DNA of 62,775 bases from Bacteroidota bacterium (GTDB lineage Bacteria; Bacteroidota; Bacteroidia; Chitinophagales; Chitinophagaceae), in contig JAUZOA010000021.1 in the NCBI GenBank assembly GCA_030706685.1, positions 1 to 62,775 on the forward strand. Direction: 5' to 3'. The position numbers and the translations under genes are program-made. The notes under the pieces were generated by a model. That model made no database searches, was not told where the DNA came from, and saw only the letters and a program-made list of their open reading frames with translations. Shown here piece by piece: positions 25,329-34,182 of this stretch. How positions within the stretch are numbered: the stretch's first letter is position 1; the number at the start of each line of letters is the position of its first letter.

Positions 25329-25336
25329 CAAAGATA
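25329..25336 (-). promoter_or_regulatory. Bacteroidota -7 element (TATCTTTG) for the RRM gene
   Basis: TATCTTTG on the minus strand is an exact match, placing the start near 25322 and leaving about 138 bases of leader before the ATG at 25184. No clean -33 TTTG is present. Confidence 0.5.
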
Positions 25337-25421
25337 GGTTAATAAAAGCCAGCTAACTAATTTATTTAAAAGAAGGAGAATATCCCCTATTGCTGAAAGA
25401 ACTATCTTGCCTGGCTCAAAC

Positions 25422-26021
25422 ATGACTATGGACAAGCAATTTGATCTGCTCATTGATAGTTACCTGGATCAGAAAGTCGGAATTGACCCTTGCTTTTTAA
25501 ACGAAAGGCTGTCAAATGGCCTGCAACAAAATATATTACAATTGCAACAGGATGCATTGATGACGACCGCAGGGACCGGGAAAGAAGATATAAAAGACCC
25601 GGGGCAAAAAATCAGGGGTGATAAAATTTACTGGATGGATAAAAGTCACGACAATGTTTATGAGCAGGAATTCCTCCAACTCGCAGAAGATTTTATTGAT
25701 CACCTGAACCAAACCTGCTATACCGGAATTAACAGCTATGAATTTCATTATGCCCTATACGAAGAAGGCAGTTTCTATCAACGTCACCGTGACCAGTTTA
25801 AAAATGACAGTAACAGGAAATATTCTCTTATTAATTATTTAAACAAAAACTGGCTGGAAGAAGATGGAGGGCTGTTATGGGTATATCAACATGAAAAGGT
25901 TCAAAAAATACTACCCCAATCGCGGACAGCTGTATTTTTTAAAAGCGATGAAATGGAGCATGAAGTAACGATGGCTAATCGCGCGAGAATGAGTATTACC
26001 GGTTGGTTGAAACAGGTGTAG
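25422..26021 (+). CDS. 2OG-Fe(II) oxygenase (prolyl-4-hydroxylase-like)
   Basis: 199 residues from the ATG at 25422 (a second ATG at 25428 is equally possible). It is a double-stranded beta-helix dioxygenase: the Fe ligands His122 and Asp124 are in YQRHRDQF and His180 is in MEHEVTMAN. The 2-oxoglutarate-binding Arg is in NRARMSITGW. The C-terminal part of the fold (EEDGGLLWVY, FFKSDEMEH) matches PKHD/P4H-like hydroxylases. It may hydroxylate a protein proline or a small molecule. No partner is visible. The next feature is a convergent broken gene whose 3' side abuts this stop. Confidence 0.88.
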   Translation: MTMDKQFDLLIDSYLDQKVGIDPCFLNERLSNGLQQNILQLQQDALMTTAGTGKEDIKDPGQKIRGDKIYWMDKSHDNVYEQEFLQLAEDFIDHLNQTCYTGINSYEFHYALYEEGSFYQRHRDQFKNDSNRKYSLINYLNKNWLEEDGGLLWVYQHEKVQKILPQSRTAVFFKSDEMEHEVTMANRARMSITGWLKQV

Positions 26022-26023
26022 GT

Positions 26024-26280
26024 TAAAACTGTTTCGACATCATTTACTTCAAAAAAGCATCCATCCTGCGAGGGATCGTCTCCATTCTCAGCTATACCGA
26101 TCTGGATATCATTCCTGCCAGGAATAGCCGATTTGCAGGGCGTATCATTCCCGATACAAGCCGGAACCCCATTATTTTTTCATAAAAAGGAATAGCAAGT
26201 TCTACATTAGCCACTGGCAGGTTCATTTTATCTTTTTGATAAGGCCATGCCGCTTTGAATACAGCGTTCAATATTGTCAT
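26024..26280 (-). pseudogene. VOC (glyoxalase/bleomycin-resistance) family pseudogene
   Basis: Frame 1 from 26280 encodes an intact VOC start, NLPVANVELAIPFYEKIMGF. After RLVS near 26150 the frame becomes nonsense. The neighbouring frame instead continues DTPCKSAIPGRNDIQIGIAE and then GCFFEVNDVETVLT, the expected middle of a VOC protein. That second part runs straight into the convergent oxygenase stop at 26021, so the last third is also missing. The gene is therefore both frameshifted and truncated. A sequencing error could explain the frameshift but not the missing end. Confidence 0.8.
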
Positions 26281-26412
26281 AAATCAGATATAAATTGAAT
26301 TTCTGAAAATAATTTAGTTGCGGTAGCATCTGCTTCGGTGCTATACGCTCAAAAAACCAATGAAATTATTATTGCAGCCATAAAAATGATGGGAATGTCT
26401 TTCAAAGCATTA

Positions 26413-28035
26413 TTACAGTAAAAGTACCTTTCTCCCCTTTTCCCTTCGAATAGTCAACAAACCCCCGTTGTTCATTGGCCTCCATTCATAGCCCTCTCCT
26501 GTTTTATTTTCGTTCAAAGGTTTATTGTCCAGCAAAACTACAGTTGGTTTCTTTCTTAGTTTTATTTTCTCTGTTCCCCTTGCGTCAAAGGCCCGGTAGA
26601 ATAATTTAACCTTATTACTATCCACATCTTCAAAATTGAGATAGATAAATTTTTTCAGGTGACCTTCATAATCGGCCTGTTGAATGACAGAAGTAGAAGA
26701 AATGATATGGTCTTCGCCGGGAGCTGTCAGACCCGGGTCGGCATCCATCGCACGCAGGTAATGCCTGACATAATCTCCATATCCATCCGTAAGCCAGGGC
26801 TCATCCTGCGGAAACCTGTTCTTCCCATCGAAATCTACCATATAAGTAGCCCAGTTCAATTCACGGACAGCATTTTCATATAATGAACTGTCGCCCGACA
26901 GGCTTACATATAATAATTCGTCGGCCGCCTGTCTTGAAGAATGGCTGTTGGCAGGCGTTTGGTAAACGGATTGCTCATTCGTTACCATCACTCCATACTT
27001 TTTCCATTTGTCGTTGGCAAAGTTCTGGTGTACCCATGCAATGATTTTCTCTACGTCGTTTTTCCAGGCCGGGAAATATTCCCGGTGCTCCATGATAAAA
27101 CGGGCGAAGGTCATAGCATTGATCTGCGTTTCGCTCCACCAGTCGACATCTTCAAAAAAAGGCCCCCATTTATTTTCTCTCATCGGGAATGATTTCATCC
27201 AGTTCAGTATTTTGTTAAACCCTGAGCGATAAGAGGCGGTATCTCCTTTTTGCAAGGCAACCAGGTCAAGAAATAATTGAAGCGTAGGCGCCCAATTGGA
27301 AGTATAACCGGCGGTATCGATCCATGTACCTGTAAAATCATGGTTACGCAACATCGCTGTTTCACCGGTAAATACATTTACTTTAAAAGGCAAAGGAGAA
27401 TAATTGCTATTGCCATCCTTTATATGTGCCACTAAGGTGTTGGCGATTTTCTCCGCCGCATCAAGATAAAGTTTGTTTTCCCCGATCTTATACAGGTGAA
27501 CGAGTTCCAACCCGAATGATCCTGCCTTATCCGGTTGCAGTATATCCCTGCCTGCCTTCATATCCCCGTCATAGATTCCTGAATAAATAAAAGTATTGTA
27601 CGGGAAAGGCATATTGGGCCATTGGGTGCCGGCAGCCGACAAACCATGTGTGAGATAATAATCTGCCATGAAAAACATATTCGCTTTTACTTTTTCATTA
27701 CCCGTATAGGGATAGTACAAACGCCAGGAAGAAAGCGCCATGGCAAACTGATCGCCACCGATACCCCGCGGATCATCGAAAGCAGGATTCCATACCTGGT
27801 GATTCATATAATAAGGCAGGCCATTCATATCCCTGCGCATGGTATCCCAGAAATTCCAGACCAGGTTTATCACGTGGTCGTAGGATTTACCGGGATTTTC
27901 ATCAAACCAGGATACGATCTTGCCATTCTTATCGGTCCGGACAGGATGATAGATCAATACTTCTTTTTGCTGGGAAAAATTCTTTGATACGCAGAGAGTA
28001 AAAATAAATAGCAGCAAGATCCTCACAGGCATCAT
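26413..28035 (-). CDS. secreted six-hairpin-like protein, possible glycoside hydrolase
   Basis: 540 residues with a signal peptide (MMPVRILLLFIFTLCVSKNFSQ). Repeating helical pairs and aromatic/acidic motifs (VWNPAFDDPRGIGGDQFAMA, PWLTDGYGDYVRHYLRAMDA, GPFFEDVDWWSETQINAMTF) point to an (alpha/alpha)-barrel of the six-hairpin glycosidase kind, with a small beta domain at the C-terminus. I do not recognise the exact family and cannot name the catalytic residues. It is probably periplasmic or surface-exposed and could act on host or plant glycans, as the GH78 and GH1 genes do. Confidence 0.72.
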   Translation of the reverse strand: MMPVRILLLFIFTLCVSKNFSQQKEVLIYHPVRTDKNGKIVSWFDENPGKSYDHVINLVWNFWDTMRRDMNGLPYYMNHQVWNPAFDDPRGIGGDQFAMALSSWRLYYPYTGNEKVKANMFFMADYYLTHGLSAAGTQWPNMPFPYNTFIYSGIYDGDMKAGRDILQPDKAGSFGLELVHLYKIGENKLYLDAAEKIANTLVAHIKDGNSNYSPLPFKVNVFTGETAMLRNHDFTGTWIDTAGYTSNWAPTLQLFLDLVALQKGDTASYRSGFNKILNWMKSFPMRENKWGPFFEDVDWWSETQINAMTFARFIMEHREYFPAWKNDVEKIIAWVHQNFANDKWKKYGVMVTNEQSVYQTPANSHSSRQAADELLYVSLSGDSSLYENAVRELNWATYMVDFDGKNRFPQDEPWLTDGYGDYVRHYLRAMDADPGLTAPGEDHIISSTSVIQQADYEGHLKKFIYLNFEDVDSNKVKLFYRAFDARGTEKIKLRKKPTVVLLDNKPLNENKTGEGYEWRPMNNGGLLTIRREKGRKVLLL

Positions 28036-28275
28036 TTTTTGATATTAAAAGTTATCAATAATGAATTGAAGATAATTATATTTTTCTTTAATGCCCGGTA
28101 AGTATCTGCCCTCATCAGTTACCTGTGCCAGCCGGAAAAACCTCCCGGTGAATATCCGGGGATCAAGGTATGTTGGGTATCCGGGCTTGAAACAGGAAAA
28201 AAGATAATCGCTACTGATCTGCGTCATCCTGTTTTATTTTTTTTGGCACTACATTTCCGGCATTATTGAAAAGCT

Positions 28276-28998
28276 ATGCTCCGGAAAAAAATAGCAGTTG
28301 CCTTTCAGCATGAAAAATTTCGCCATCGGGGTCATGAGATTGCACGCATCGAAACATTGAGTGATGCTGTTTTTGCTTTCTCCGTTTCATTATTAGTCGC
28401 CTCACTGGAAGTTCCCCAGACCTTTGAAGAATTGAGAACGATCGTGCGTGGCGCTCTTCCCTTTTTCGCAACCGTAGCTTTGCTTTTTCTATTCTGGTAC
28501 CAGCAGTATATGTTTTTCAGGCGTTATGGGTTGAATGATTTTTTGACGATCCTGCTTAACCTTATGTACCTGGGCATTATTCTCTTTTATGTTTACCCCT
28601 TAAAGTTTTTGTTTTCTATCCTGCTTACCTCCTGGACAGGCATTAACCTGTTTCCCAGGGCTACTGAAAAAGGATTGATAGTTCTTACCCAAAATGACTT
28701 TCCCGAACTTATCGTATTGTTCAGCACAGGATATTTTATTATCTGGATGATCATTTATTTCATGTATAAACGGGCTTTCTATTTCGCCCGGCAACTTGAA
28801 TTGAACCATTATGAGTTACTGTTCACGCACAAAGAAATTAAAGGCGCCCTGTGGAATGCAATGGTCGGCCTGCTGGCAATTATATTGGCATGGGCAGGTA
28901 CAGAGAGACTTGCCGGAATTTGTTATTTATCCATCCCGGTAATCTTAATCATCAATGATCTGTCATTCAAGCACCAGGTAAAGAAAATGGTAAAATGA
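28276..28998 (+). CDS. TMEM175-like potassium channel family protein (DUF1211)
   Basis: 240 residues, a six-helix membrane protein. RIETLSDAVFAFSVSLL near residues 24-40 is the family's RxxxFSD motif in helix 1 with Leu replacing Phe (LSD). Bacterial TMEM175 proteins form tetrameric K+ leak channels without a TVGYG filter. The region after helix 4 has the loop KRAFYFARQLELNHYELLFT. It diverges from the secreted protein at 28035. Confidence 0.85.
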   Translation: MLRKKIAVAFQHEKFRHRGHEIARIETLSDAVFAFSVSLLVASLEVPQTFEELRTIVRGALPFFATVALLFLFWYQQYMFFRRYGLNDFLTILLNLMYLGIILFYVYPLKFLFSILLTSWTGINLFPRATEKGLIVLTQNDFPELIVLFSTGYFIIWMIIYFMYKRAFYFARQLELNHYELLFTHKEIKGALWNAMVGLLAIILAWAGTERLAGICYLSIPVILIINDLSFKHQVKKMVK

Positions 28999-29128
28999 AC
29001 AGTCAGAGCCAGGACTATTCATAATAACAGGCTGTCGAAAAATCACATTCAATAATGATGCTCATCATTCCATGAGAATAACCCTGCTCCTAATTTTACC
29101 ATTATCGCTTGTTCAACCTTCCCAGCCA

Positions 29129-30619
29129 ATGAACCAGGAATCATTACAGAAAATATACCAGCAACTGGAATATCTCGAGAAAAAGATGCTGACAGAAGTG
29201 GAGAACCGGCAGTCGCTGTTTACAAAGATCCATCCCCGGCAGCGCGAGGCCGCGCAAAACCTGGTGCATTATTTAACACTGAGAAATGAAGATATCCGGG
29301 AACTACAGGACGAGTTGCATGTCCGGGGTCTTTCCTCATTAGCCAGTTCAGAAAGTCATATTCACAGACAACTCCAGTCTATCCTGCAACTATTGGGCAA
29401 AATGTATGCGCCGGGTGAACTGGATGCCTGTACTTATGAATTCAGCCGGAAACATACCCGGGAAAAAAGTAAAATGCTTTTCGGGCGAAAGAATGATGAT
29501 GATACTCCTTATATAATGGTAACTTTTGATTCTTCCTTTGCAGACAATTATGCATTTATCAAAACCCTGCTCCAAAATGGCATGAACGCAGCACGTATTA
29601 ATTGCGCGCACGATGATGAAGCTACCTGGTCGAGGATGATCCATCAATTGAAAAGAGCATTGCGCCATACCGGTCTCCAATGTAAAATCTATATGGACCT
29701 CGCCGGGCCAAAGATCAGGACACAATTAATTAAAAAGGGAAAGAAAAAAGGAAAGGTAAAAATAAAAGAGGGTCAATTGGTATGGTTGGCGGAGGAGGCC
29801 GGAGGGTTTACGAATGATGATATTGTAATAAGTCTTAATGAACAGGGTATTATTCCCATGATTAAAAAAGGAGAAAGAGTATACATTGATGATGGTATCA
29901 TTAAAGGGATCGTAGAAGCGATTGAAAAAAAAGGAGTCGCTATCCGGGTAGTGCGTATTTCATCTGCCAGGCAGGTGATCAAAGCGGGTAAGGGCATTAA
30001 TTTCCCTGACTCTGAAATTTCCATTTCGTCCCTCACGGATTTTGACCAGGCCTGTTTACCTTTTATTTGTGAGCATGCGGATATGATTGGTTATTCCTTT
30101 GTCCGTTATCCTTCAGACTTGTCGGTTCTGCAAGGCGCTTTGGATAAACTTTCTCCATCACCGCCGCATATTATCATCAAGATAGAAACGCCTGAAGCCG
30201 TAAAAAATCTTCCGGGACTTTTATTAAGAGGGATGTTGCACAATACTTTTGGGGTGATGATCGCGCGCGGAGACCTTGCTGTTGAAATTGGTTTTGAAAG
30301 AATGGGAGAAATACAGGAAGAAATACTCTGGATATGTGAAGCAGCACATGTTCCTGTCATTTGGGCTACCCAGGTTTTAGAGACATTAAATAAATCCGGG
30401 GTGGCTACCCGTTCAGAGATCACCGATGCCGCGCACGCAGCCATGGCCGAATGTATCCTCATCAATAAAGGAGATCATACAATTGAAGTAATCGAAACAT
30501 TGCGTGATATTCTTCATCGTATCGGTGGTCACCATATTAAAAAAAGATTTCTTTCACGCCCATTGAATATTGCCAGGATATTCATGAATGAACGAATGCC
30601 GGTAAGTACTGCTTCATGA
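29129..30619 (+). CDS. pyruvate kinase-like protein with N-terminal extension, lacking the C domain
   Basis: 496 residues from the ATG at 29129; an upstream ATG at 29072 adds a hydrophobic leader that I doubt for a cytosolic enzyme. Residues about 1-115 are helical and unlike pyruvate kinase. The barrel and B domain follow: IMVTFDSSFADNYAFIKTLL, NAARINCAHDD, YMDLAGPKIRTQ, YIDDGIIKG, HIIIKIETPEAV, GVMIARGDLAVE and WATQVLETLNKSG. These correspond to substrate, K+/Mg2+ and ADP sites. The usual C-terminal allosteric domain is absent, so the protein stops soon after the barrel. It is probably a divergent paralogue of the housekeeping enzyme. Activity is uncertain: ARINCAHDD replaces the usual RxNFSHG. 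Confidence 0.8.
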   Translation: MNQESLQKIYQQLEYLEKKMLTEVENRQSLFTKIHPRQREAAQNLVHYLTLRNEDIRELQDELHVRGLSSLASSESHIHRQLQSILQLLGKMYAPGELDACTYEFSRKHTREKSKMLFGRKNDDDTPYIMVTFDSSFADNYAFIKTLLQNGMNAARINCAHDDEATWSRMIHQLKRALRHTGLQCKIYMDLAGPKIRTQLIKKGKKKGKVKIKEGQLVWLAEEAGGFTNDDIVISLNEQGIIPMIKKGERVYIDDGIIKGIVEAIEKKGVAIRVVRISSARQVIKAGKGINFPDSEISISSLTDFDQACLPFICEHADMIGYSFVRYPSDLSVLQGALDKLSPSPPHIIIKIETPEAVKNLPGLLLRGMLHNTFGVMIARGDLAVEIGFERMGEIQEEILWICEAAHVPVIWATQVLETLNKSGVATRSEITDAAHAAMAECILINKGDHTIEVIETLRDILHRIGGHHIKKRFLSRPLNIARIFMNERMPVSTAS

Positions 30620-30624
30620 CACAG

Positions 30625-31251
30625 TTACATAGCCAGCAGCACTGCTACATAATGGCTGACAGCCCCCGCGAATACAAACAAATGCCATACTGCATGGGTA
30701 TAAAAATGTTTATCCCAGATATAAAAAAAAACGCCGAGGGAATATAACCCGCCTCCTGTGCAAATAAAGACTAATACCGGCCCGGGCATATCGTGAAAGA
30801 ATCTCCGGCCTCCTGTCACCATGATCCATCCCATGAGCAAGTAAATGATAGTGGAAATGATCTCGAATCTCCCGGTAAACCGAATCTTAAAAAAAATACC
30901 CACCACGGTAAGCCCCCACAATACAGATAAGATAGTAATGCCAAAATCATTATTCATATATACCAGCAGCAAAGGCGTATAGGTCCCTGCTATCAGGAAA
31001 TAAATACTGATATGATCAAAAATTTTAAACACCTTTTTTACAGCCGGCTCCTGTGCGAAATGATAAACAGTTGAACTGGTAAAAAGCAATAAAAAACAGA
31101 AACCATAAATACCCGCTCCTACGATACCCGGTATGTTATCATGGGTAGTAGCCAGGCCGATTAAAACAGGAAGACCGCTGAGACCAAAGAGCATCCCGAT
31201 AGCCGATGTGAGGCCGTTGACAATTTCCTGCTTCCGTGTATATGTAACCAT
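30625..31251 (-). CDS. trhA: hemolysin III family membrane protein (TrhA/PAQR)
   Basis: 208 residues with seven transmembrane helices. The family metal-site motifs are present: SSTVYHFAQEP, FDHISIYFLIAGTYTPLLL and the C-terminal THAVWHLFVFAGAVSHYVAV with its H..WH..H pattern. Bacterial members influence membrane lipid fluidity; despite the name, haemolytic activity is rarely shown. It converges with the pyruvate kinase-like gene with a 5-base gap. Confidence 0.93.
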   Translation of the reverse strand: MVTYTRKQEIVNGLTSAIGMLFGLSGLPVLIGLATTHDNIPGIVGAGIYGFCFLLLFTSSTVYHFAQEPAVKKVFKIFDHISIYFLIAGTYTPLLLVYMNNDFGITILSVLWGLTVVGIFFKIRFTGRFEIISTIIYLLMGWIMVTGGRRFFHDMPGPVLVFICTGGGLYSLGVFFYIWDKHFYTHAVWHLFVFAGAVSHYVAVLLAM

Positions 31252-31569
31252 AGAAAATGTTTTTCCTTACGGTACTGCAATTTAGTATGAAACTTCTTCT
31301 TTGCAGCGGTACACCGGGTTTCGGTAGTGATCCCGGCAGTTCGCAAAAGATTATTTTAATATATATAAGTGTTTTTTATCCTGATTAGAGCGATTGTGTA
31401 CCTTTAAGCTTCCACCTCCAATCTGCTCCCCGGAACAGTTCTTGTATCACTCAGACTCCCCTTTTCTTAACCATTTAATATTTTTTTGATAACCTGGTCA
31501 GCAAACCGGGCAACCAGCAAGCCATTACATTTGAAAACAAGTTTTTCTAAAACCTTAAAATCTTTTTTT
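31252..31569. other. 318-base intergenic stretch between divergent genes
   Basis: TACCTTTA at 31399-31406 is a near match to a -7 element for the hydrolase, giving a long leader. GGTAGTGATCCCGG at about 31323 looks like a lone terminal sequence of the MITE-like family. No gene seen. Confidence 0.4.
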
Positions 31570-32295
31570 ATGACAAACAAAATTAACATCGTGCTGGTAC
31601 ACGGAGCATGGGCCGACGGATCCAGTTGGAGCAAAGTGATTCCGCATTTACAACAAGCAGGGTATAATGTAGTAGCCACTCAAAACAGCCTGAACTCCTT
31701 AGCGGAGGATGCAGAGACAACACGCCGTATGGCGGAATCGCAACCCGGGCCAACGATCCTGGTTGGACATTCCTACGGTGGCGCTGTAATTACAGAAGCT
31801 GCACATCTGTGCCCGAATGTTGTCGGGTTAGTTTATATCGCCGGCTTTGGTCCTGACGCCGGAGAAAGTTTAGCCAGTTTAGCTGCGGCAGGTACAGAAC
31901 CTCCTCCCGGAGCTGCCGCCATACGTCCCGATCAATACGGTGTGCTCTGGATCGACAGACAAATGTTTCCCGACAATTTTTGCCAGGACATTGATAAAAC
32001 GGAAGCACAGGTGATGGCTGCAACACAAAAGCCGATCACAGTAAAATGTTTTGAAGATAAAATAACCCATGCAGGCTGGAAAAACTTACCTGCCTGGTAC
32101 CAGGTATCAGAGAACGATAAAATGATCCCGCCGGGTGCAGAACATTTTATGGCGGAACGCATGAAAGCGAAAATGATCTCTTTACCTTCCAGTCATGTCT
32201 CCATGGTTTCTCACCCGGAGGAAATAGCTGATTTTATTCTGAAAGCTGCTGACGAACTGGTGGGAACGGCTGTTATGGAAGCATCCATGAATTAG
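31570..32295 (+). CDS. alpha/beta hydrolase (EstC/MenH-like small esterase)
   Basis: 241 residues from the ATG at 31570 (the frame is open upstream to a TTG without coding character). IVLVHGAWADGSSW holds the oxyanion HG. VGHSYGGAVITEA holds nucleophile Ser68. SSHVSMVSHPEEIADFIL holds the catalytic His. The length and the HGAW...GHSYGG pattern match the widespread 'alpha/beta fold hydrolase' group related to plant methylesterases and EstC. No signal peptide. It is followed by an inverted-repeat element. Confidence 0.92.
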   Translation: MTNKINIVLVHGAWADGSSWSKVIPHLQQAGYNVVATQNSLNSLAEDAETTRRMAESQPGPTILVGHSYGGAVITEAAHLCPNVVGLVYIAGFGPDAGESLASLAAAGTEPPPGAAAIRPDQYGVLWIDRQMFPDNFCQDIDKTEAQVMAATQKPITVKCFEDKITHAGWKNLPAWYQVSENDKMIPPGAEHFMAERMKAKMISLPSSHVSMVSHPEEIADFILKAADELVGTAVMEASMN

Positions 32296-32340
32296 GCAGA
32301 TGAGATCCACTCCGGCCTGGCATAAATACGGTTTATTTTG

Positions 32341-32481
32341 AAATGAGACTGTCTTCAAAAGGTATTTATTTCCCGCAACGGCCAACGACACAAAGAAAAG
32401 CAGGTTGATTCTAAACGTTGCGTCCCCGCGGGAAATTTTTCTTTCGAGGCTTGGTTTTCTACATAGAAGACAGTCTCATTT
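32341..32481. repeat. inverted-repeat element with CGCAACG-type interior (copy K)
   Basis: A perfect 16-base inverted end, AAATGAGACTGTCTTC at 32341-32356 and its complement at 32466-32481, encloses 109 bases. The interior has a second pairing (TTCCCGCAACGG against CGTTGCGTCC...GCGGGAA). GAGACTGTCTTC is partly similar to the family end GGTAGTGTCTCA. The flanks give no clear 8-base duplication. Frames inside it are not genes. The rest of the 32296-32750 gap shows nothing. Confidence 0.75.
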
Positions 32482-32750
32482 TTTTATGGCCGGTAACTTT
32501 CACCCCGCGCTTGCCACGAAACAGTCTTACTTTCAGCATTACGCGGAAATAGTAAAAAAGCAAGAGTATTTCCTATCTCCAATAAAAGCAACTACTTAAT
32601 TCTTACAGCAAAATACCGGGTTGATCAAGATCATTACCCGGTTGACGAAGATCATTGAAAATGTACTGTAACAGGGGCGAATTTTGCCTGTTATTCGATG
32701 ACGAAGTTTTACTTCGCCCTTTTACACAAACATGAAAATTAGCACTCTCT

Positions 32751-33443
32751 ATGAAAAAAACATATATACTGCTTGCTTCTTGTATTTGCATCTGCCTGTT
32801 ATTATCTTTTCCCGGGTCCCGGCTCTGGGCTCAAAACAATTCTGACGATACGTATGATAGAATTGACACCGCCGATTCAAATCCCACTTCACCATTGTCC
32901 TGGATAAATGTAGTGGCGTATCGTCAAAACAGGTTCGTTAAGATAGACTGGACAACCGCTACAGATGTGAATGTAAAAGGTTTTGAAATAGAACGCAGCT
33001 TAAATGGTAATGACTGGAGCGCTGTGGTTACCGATATCCCCGCTTTTATACGTCCGGGTATTAGTTCTTATGAACAAATTGATACAGCCTTCAATCCAAA
33101 AAGATTAATCTACCGCATCCGCCAGGAAGGTTTTGACGGCAGCTATACCTATTCGCCTGTGCGGATTGTATCGGCTGTTTCTGCTATGGATAAAATCATC
33201 ATTCATCCTGTTCCGGTGAATAACAATTTTCGTACCGGCAATGTTAATCCCCGGTAATGTAAAAGTCGTATAGCTTATTTCAGTAAACGGAAACCGGATC
33301 AAGAACTGGAATCAATTTCAGGCCCCTTATGATATCCGGGCCATACGATTAAAAAAACAATAAAGTCTTTTGCGCAGCCGGAGGCAGGTACATAACCTGC
33401 ATACTCACCGGGCATATCTTCAGGAAAAATTCAAGTTCTGTGA
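32751..33443 (+). pseudogene. secreted protein with broken T9SS type A sorting domain
   Basis: The intact part (32751-33257) encodes a signal peptide (ending LWAQ) and a fibronectin-like beta domain (FVKIDWTTATDVNVKGFEIE, common just before T9SS tails). At IIIHPVPVNNNFR the sorting tail begins but the frame ends at 33257. Pieces of a normal tail follow in other frames: IPGNVKVV (then a TAG), LISVNGNRIKNWNQFQAPYD, GRYITCILTG, and GKIQVL-stop ending at 33443. Several shifts plus an in-frame stop indicate real decay. The product could be secreted by Sec but not attached by T9SS. Confidence 0.75.
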
Positions 33444-33636
33444 AGAGAATGGTTGAGCATTATGACTTCTTTTCCTGTTTGACAGAAATATACCTGGAAG
33501 TGGCCGGAAGAGTAGTTGCGCAATACCTGTCGCCGGAATGATTTTACAATGACCAGGATCATATCCCAGGCGATTTTTCCCGCGTAATTTTATCAAAATA
33601 TTTAATCGATTTCTAAAGAATTTTAAAACAATTACA

Positions 33637-34086
33637 ATGAAAAGGTTATTGATATTGCTTGGTGTTGCTGCTGCTCTTAGTACAACCACGACTTCCTTTA
33701 TCCCGCGGCAGGAAGATCCATGGAAAGTTCCTGAAAAGTATAAAAAACTGAAAAACCCTGTTGTACCGGATGAAGCCTCCGTAAAATTCGGCGGAGAATT
33801 ATATGAATCCTACTGTAGTTCCTGTCATGGAATGAATGGCAAAGGTGCAGGAAGAAGATCTGATAAGCTGGATGCTAAGCCAACTGATTTTACTTCTGAC
33901 GCATTCCAGCAGCAATCGGATGGCGAATTACTGTATAAAATTTATTTTGGTCATAAGGATATGCCCGGATTTAAAAAGAAAATCCCGGGTAATGAAGACG
34001 TAATCGGTGGTACTTTTGGTAAAACAAGGGTTCCGGGCGATTTAATAAACTATATCCGGACCTATGCTAAAAAATCGCAACACTGA
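33637..34086 (+). CDS. c-type cytochrome, single haem
   Basis: 149 residues. A signal peptide is followed by the haem motif CSSCH (Cys60, Cys63, His64) in YCSSCHGMNGKG. The likely distal Met is in DMPGFKKKIPG. The rest of the fold (GELLYKIYFGHKDMPGF, GDLINYIRTYAK) is class I cytochrome c. It is an electron carrier in the periplasm. No partner dehydrogenase is adjacent. Confidence 0.93.
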   Translation: MKRLLILLGVAAALSTTTTSFIPRQEDPWKVPEKYKKLKNPVVPDEASVKFGGELYESYCSSCHGMNGKGAGRRSDKLDAKPTDFTSDAFQQQSDGELLYKIYFGHKDMPGFKKKIPGNEDVIGGTFGKTRVPGDLINYIRTYAKKSQH

Positions 34087-34182
34087 TCATACGGGTACTA
34101 CAGGTTAATGCATCAATTGTTTTTGATTCATATCCGTGATGTTGGCCTTTTGAAAGAGACAAACTCAGTAAGGAAAAGTGTT

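Noticed and set aside
28045-28227. 60-codon minus-strand frame upstream of the six-hairpin-like gene
   Set aside because: It has a plausible start but no domain, signal or conserved pattern; not enough to call a gene.
32405-32599. 64-codon frame inside and after copy K
   Set aside because: Its first part translates the inverted-repeat element; no coding signal remains outside it.
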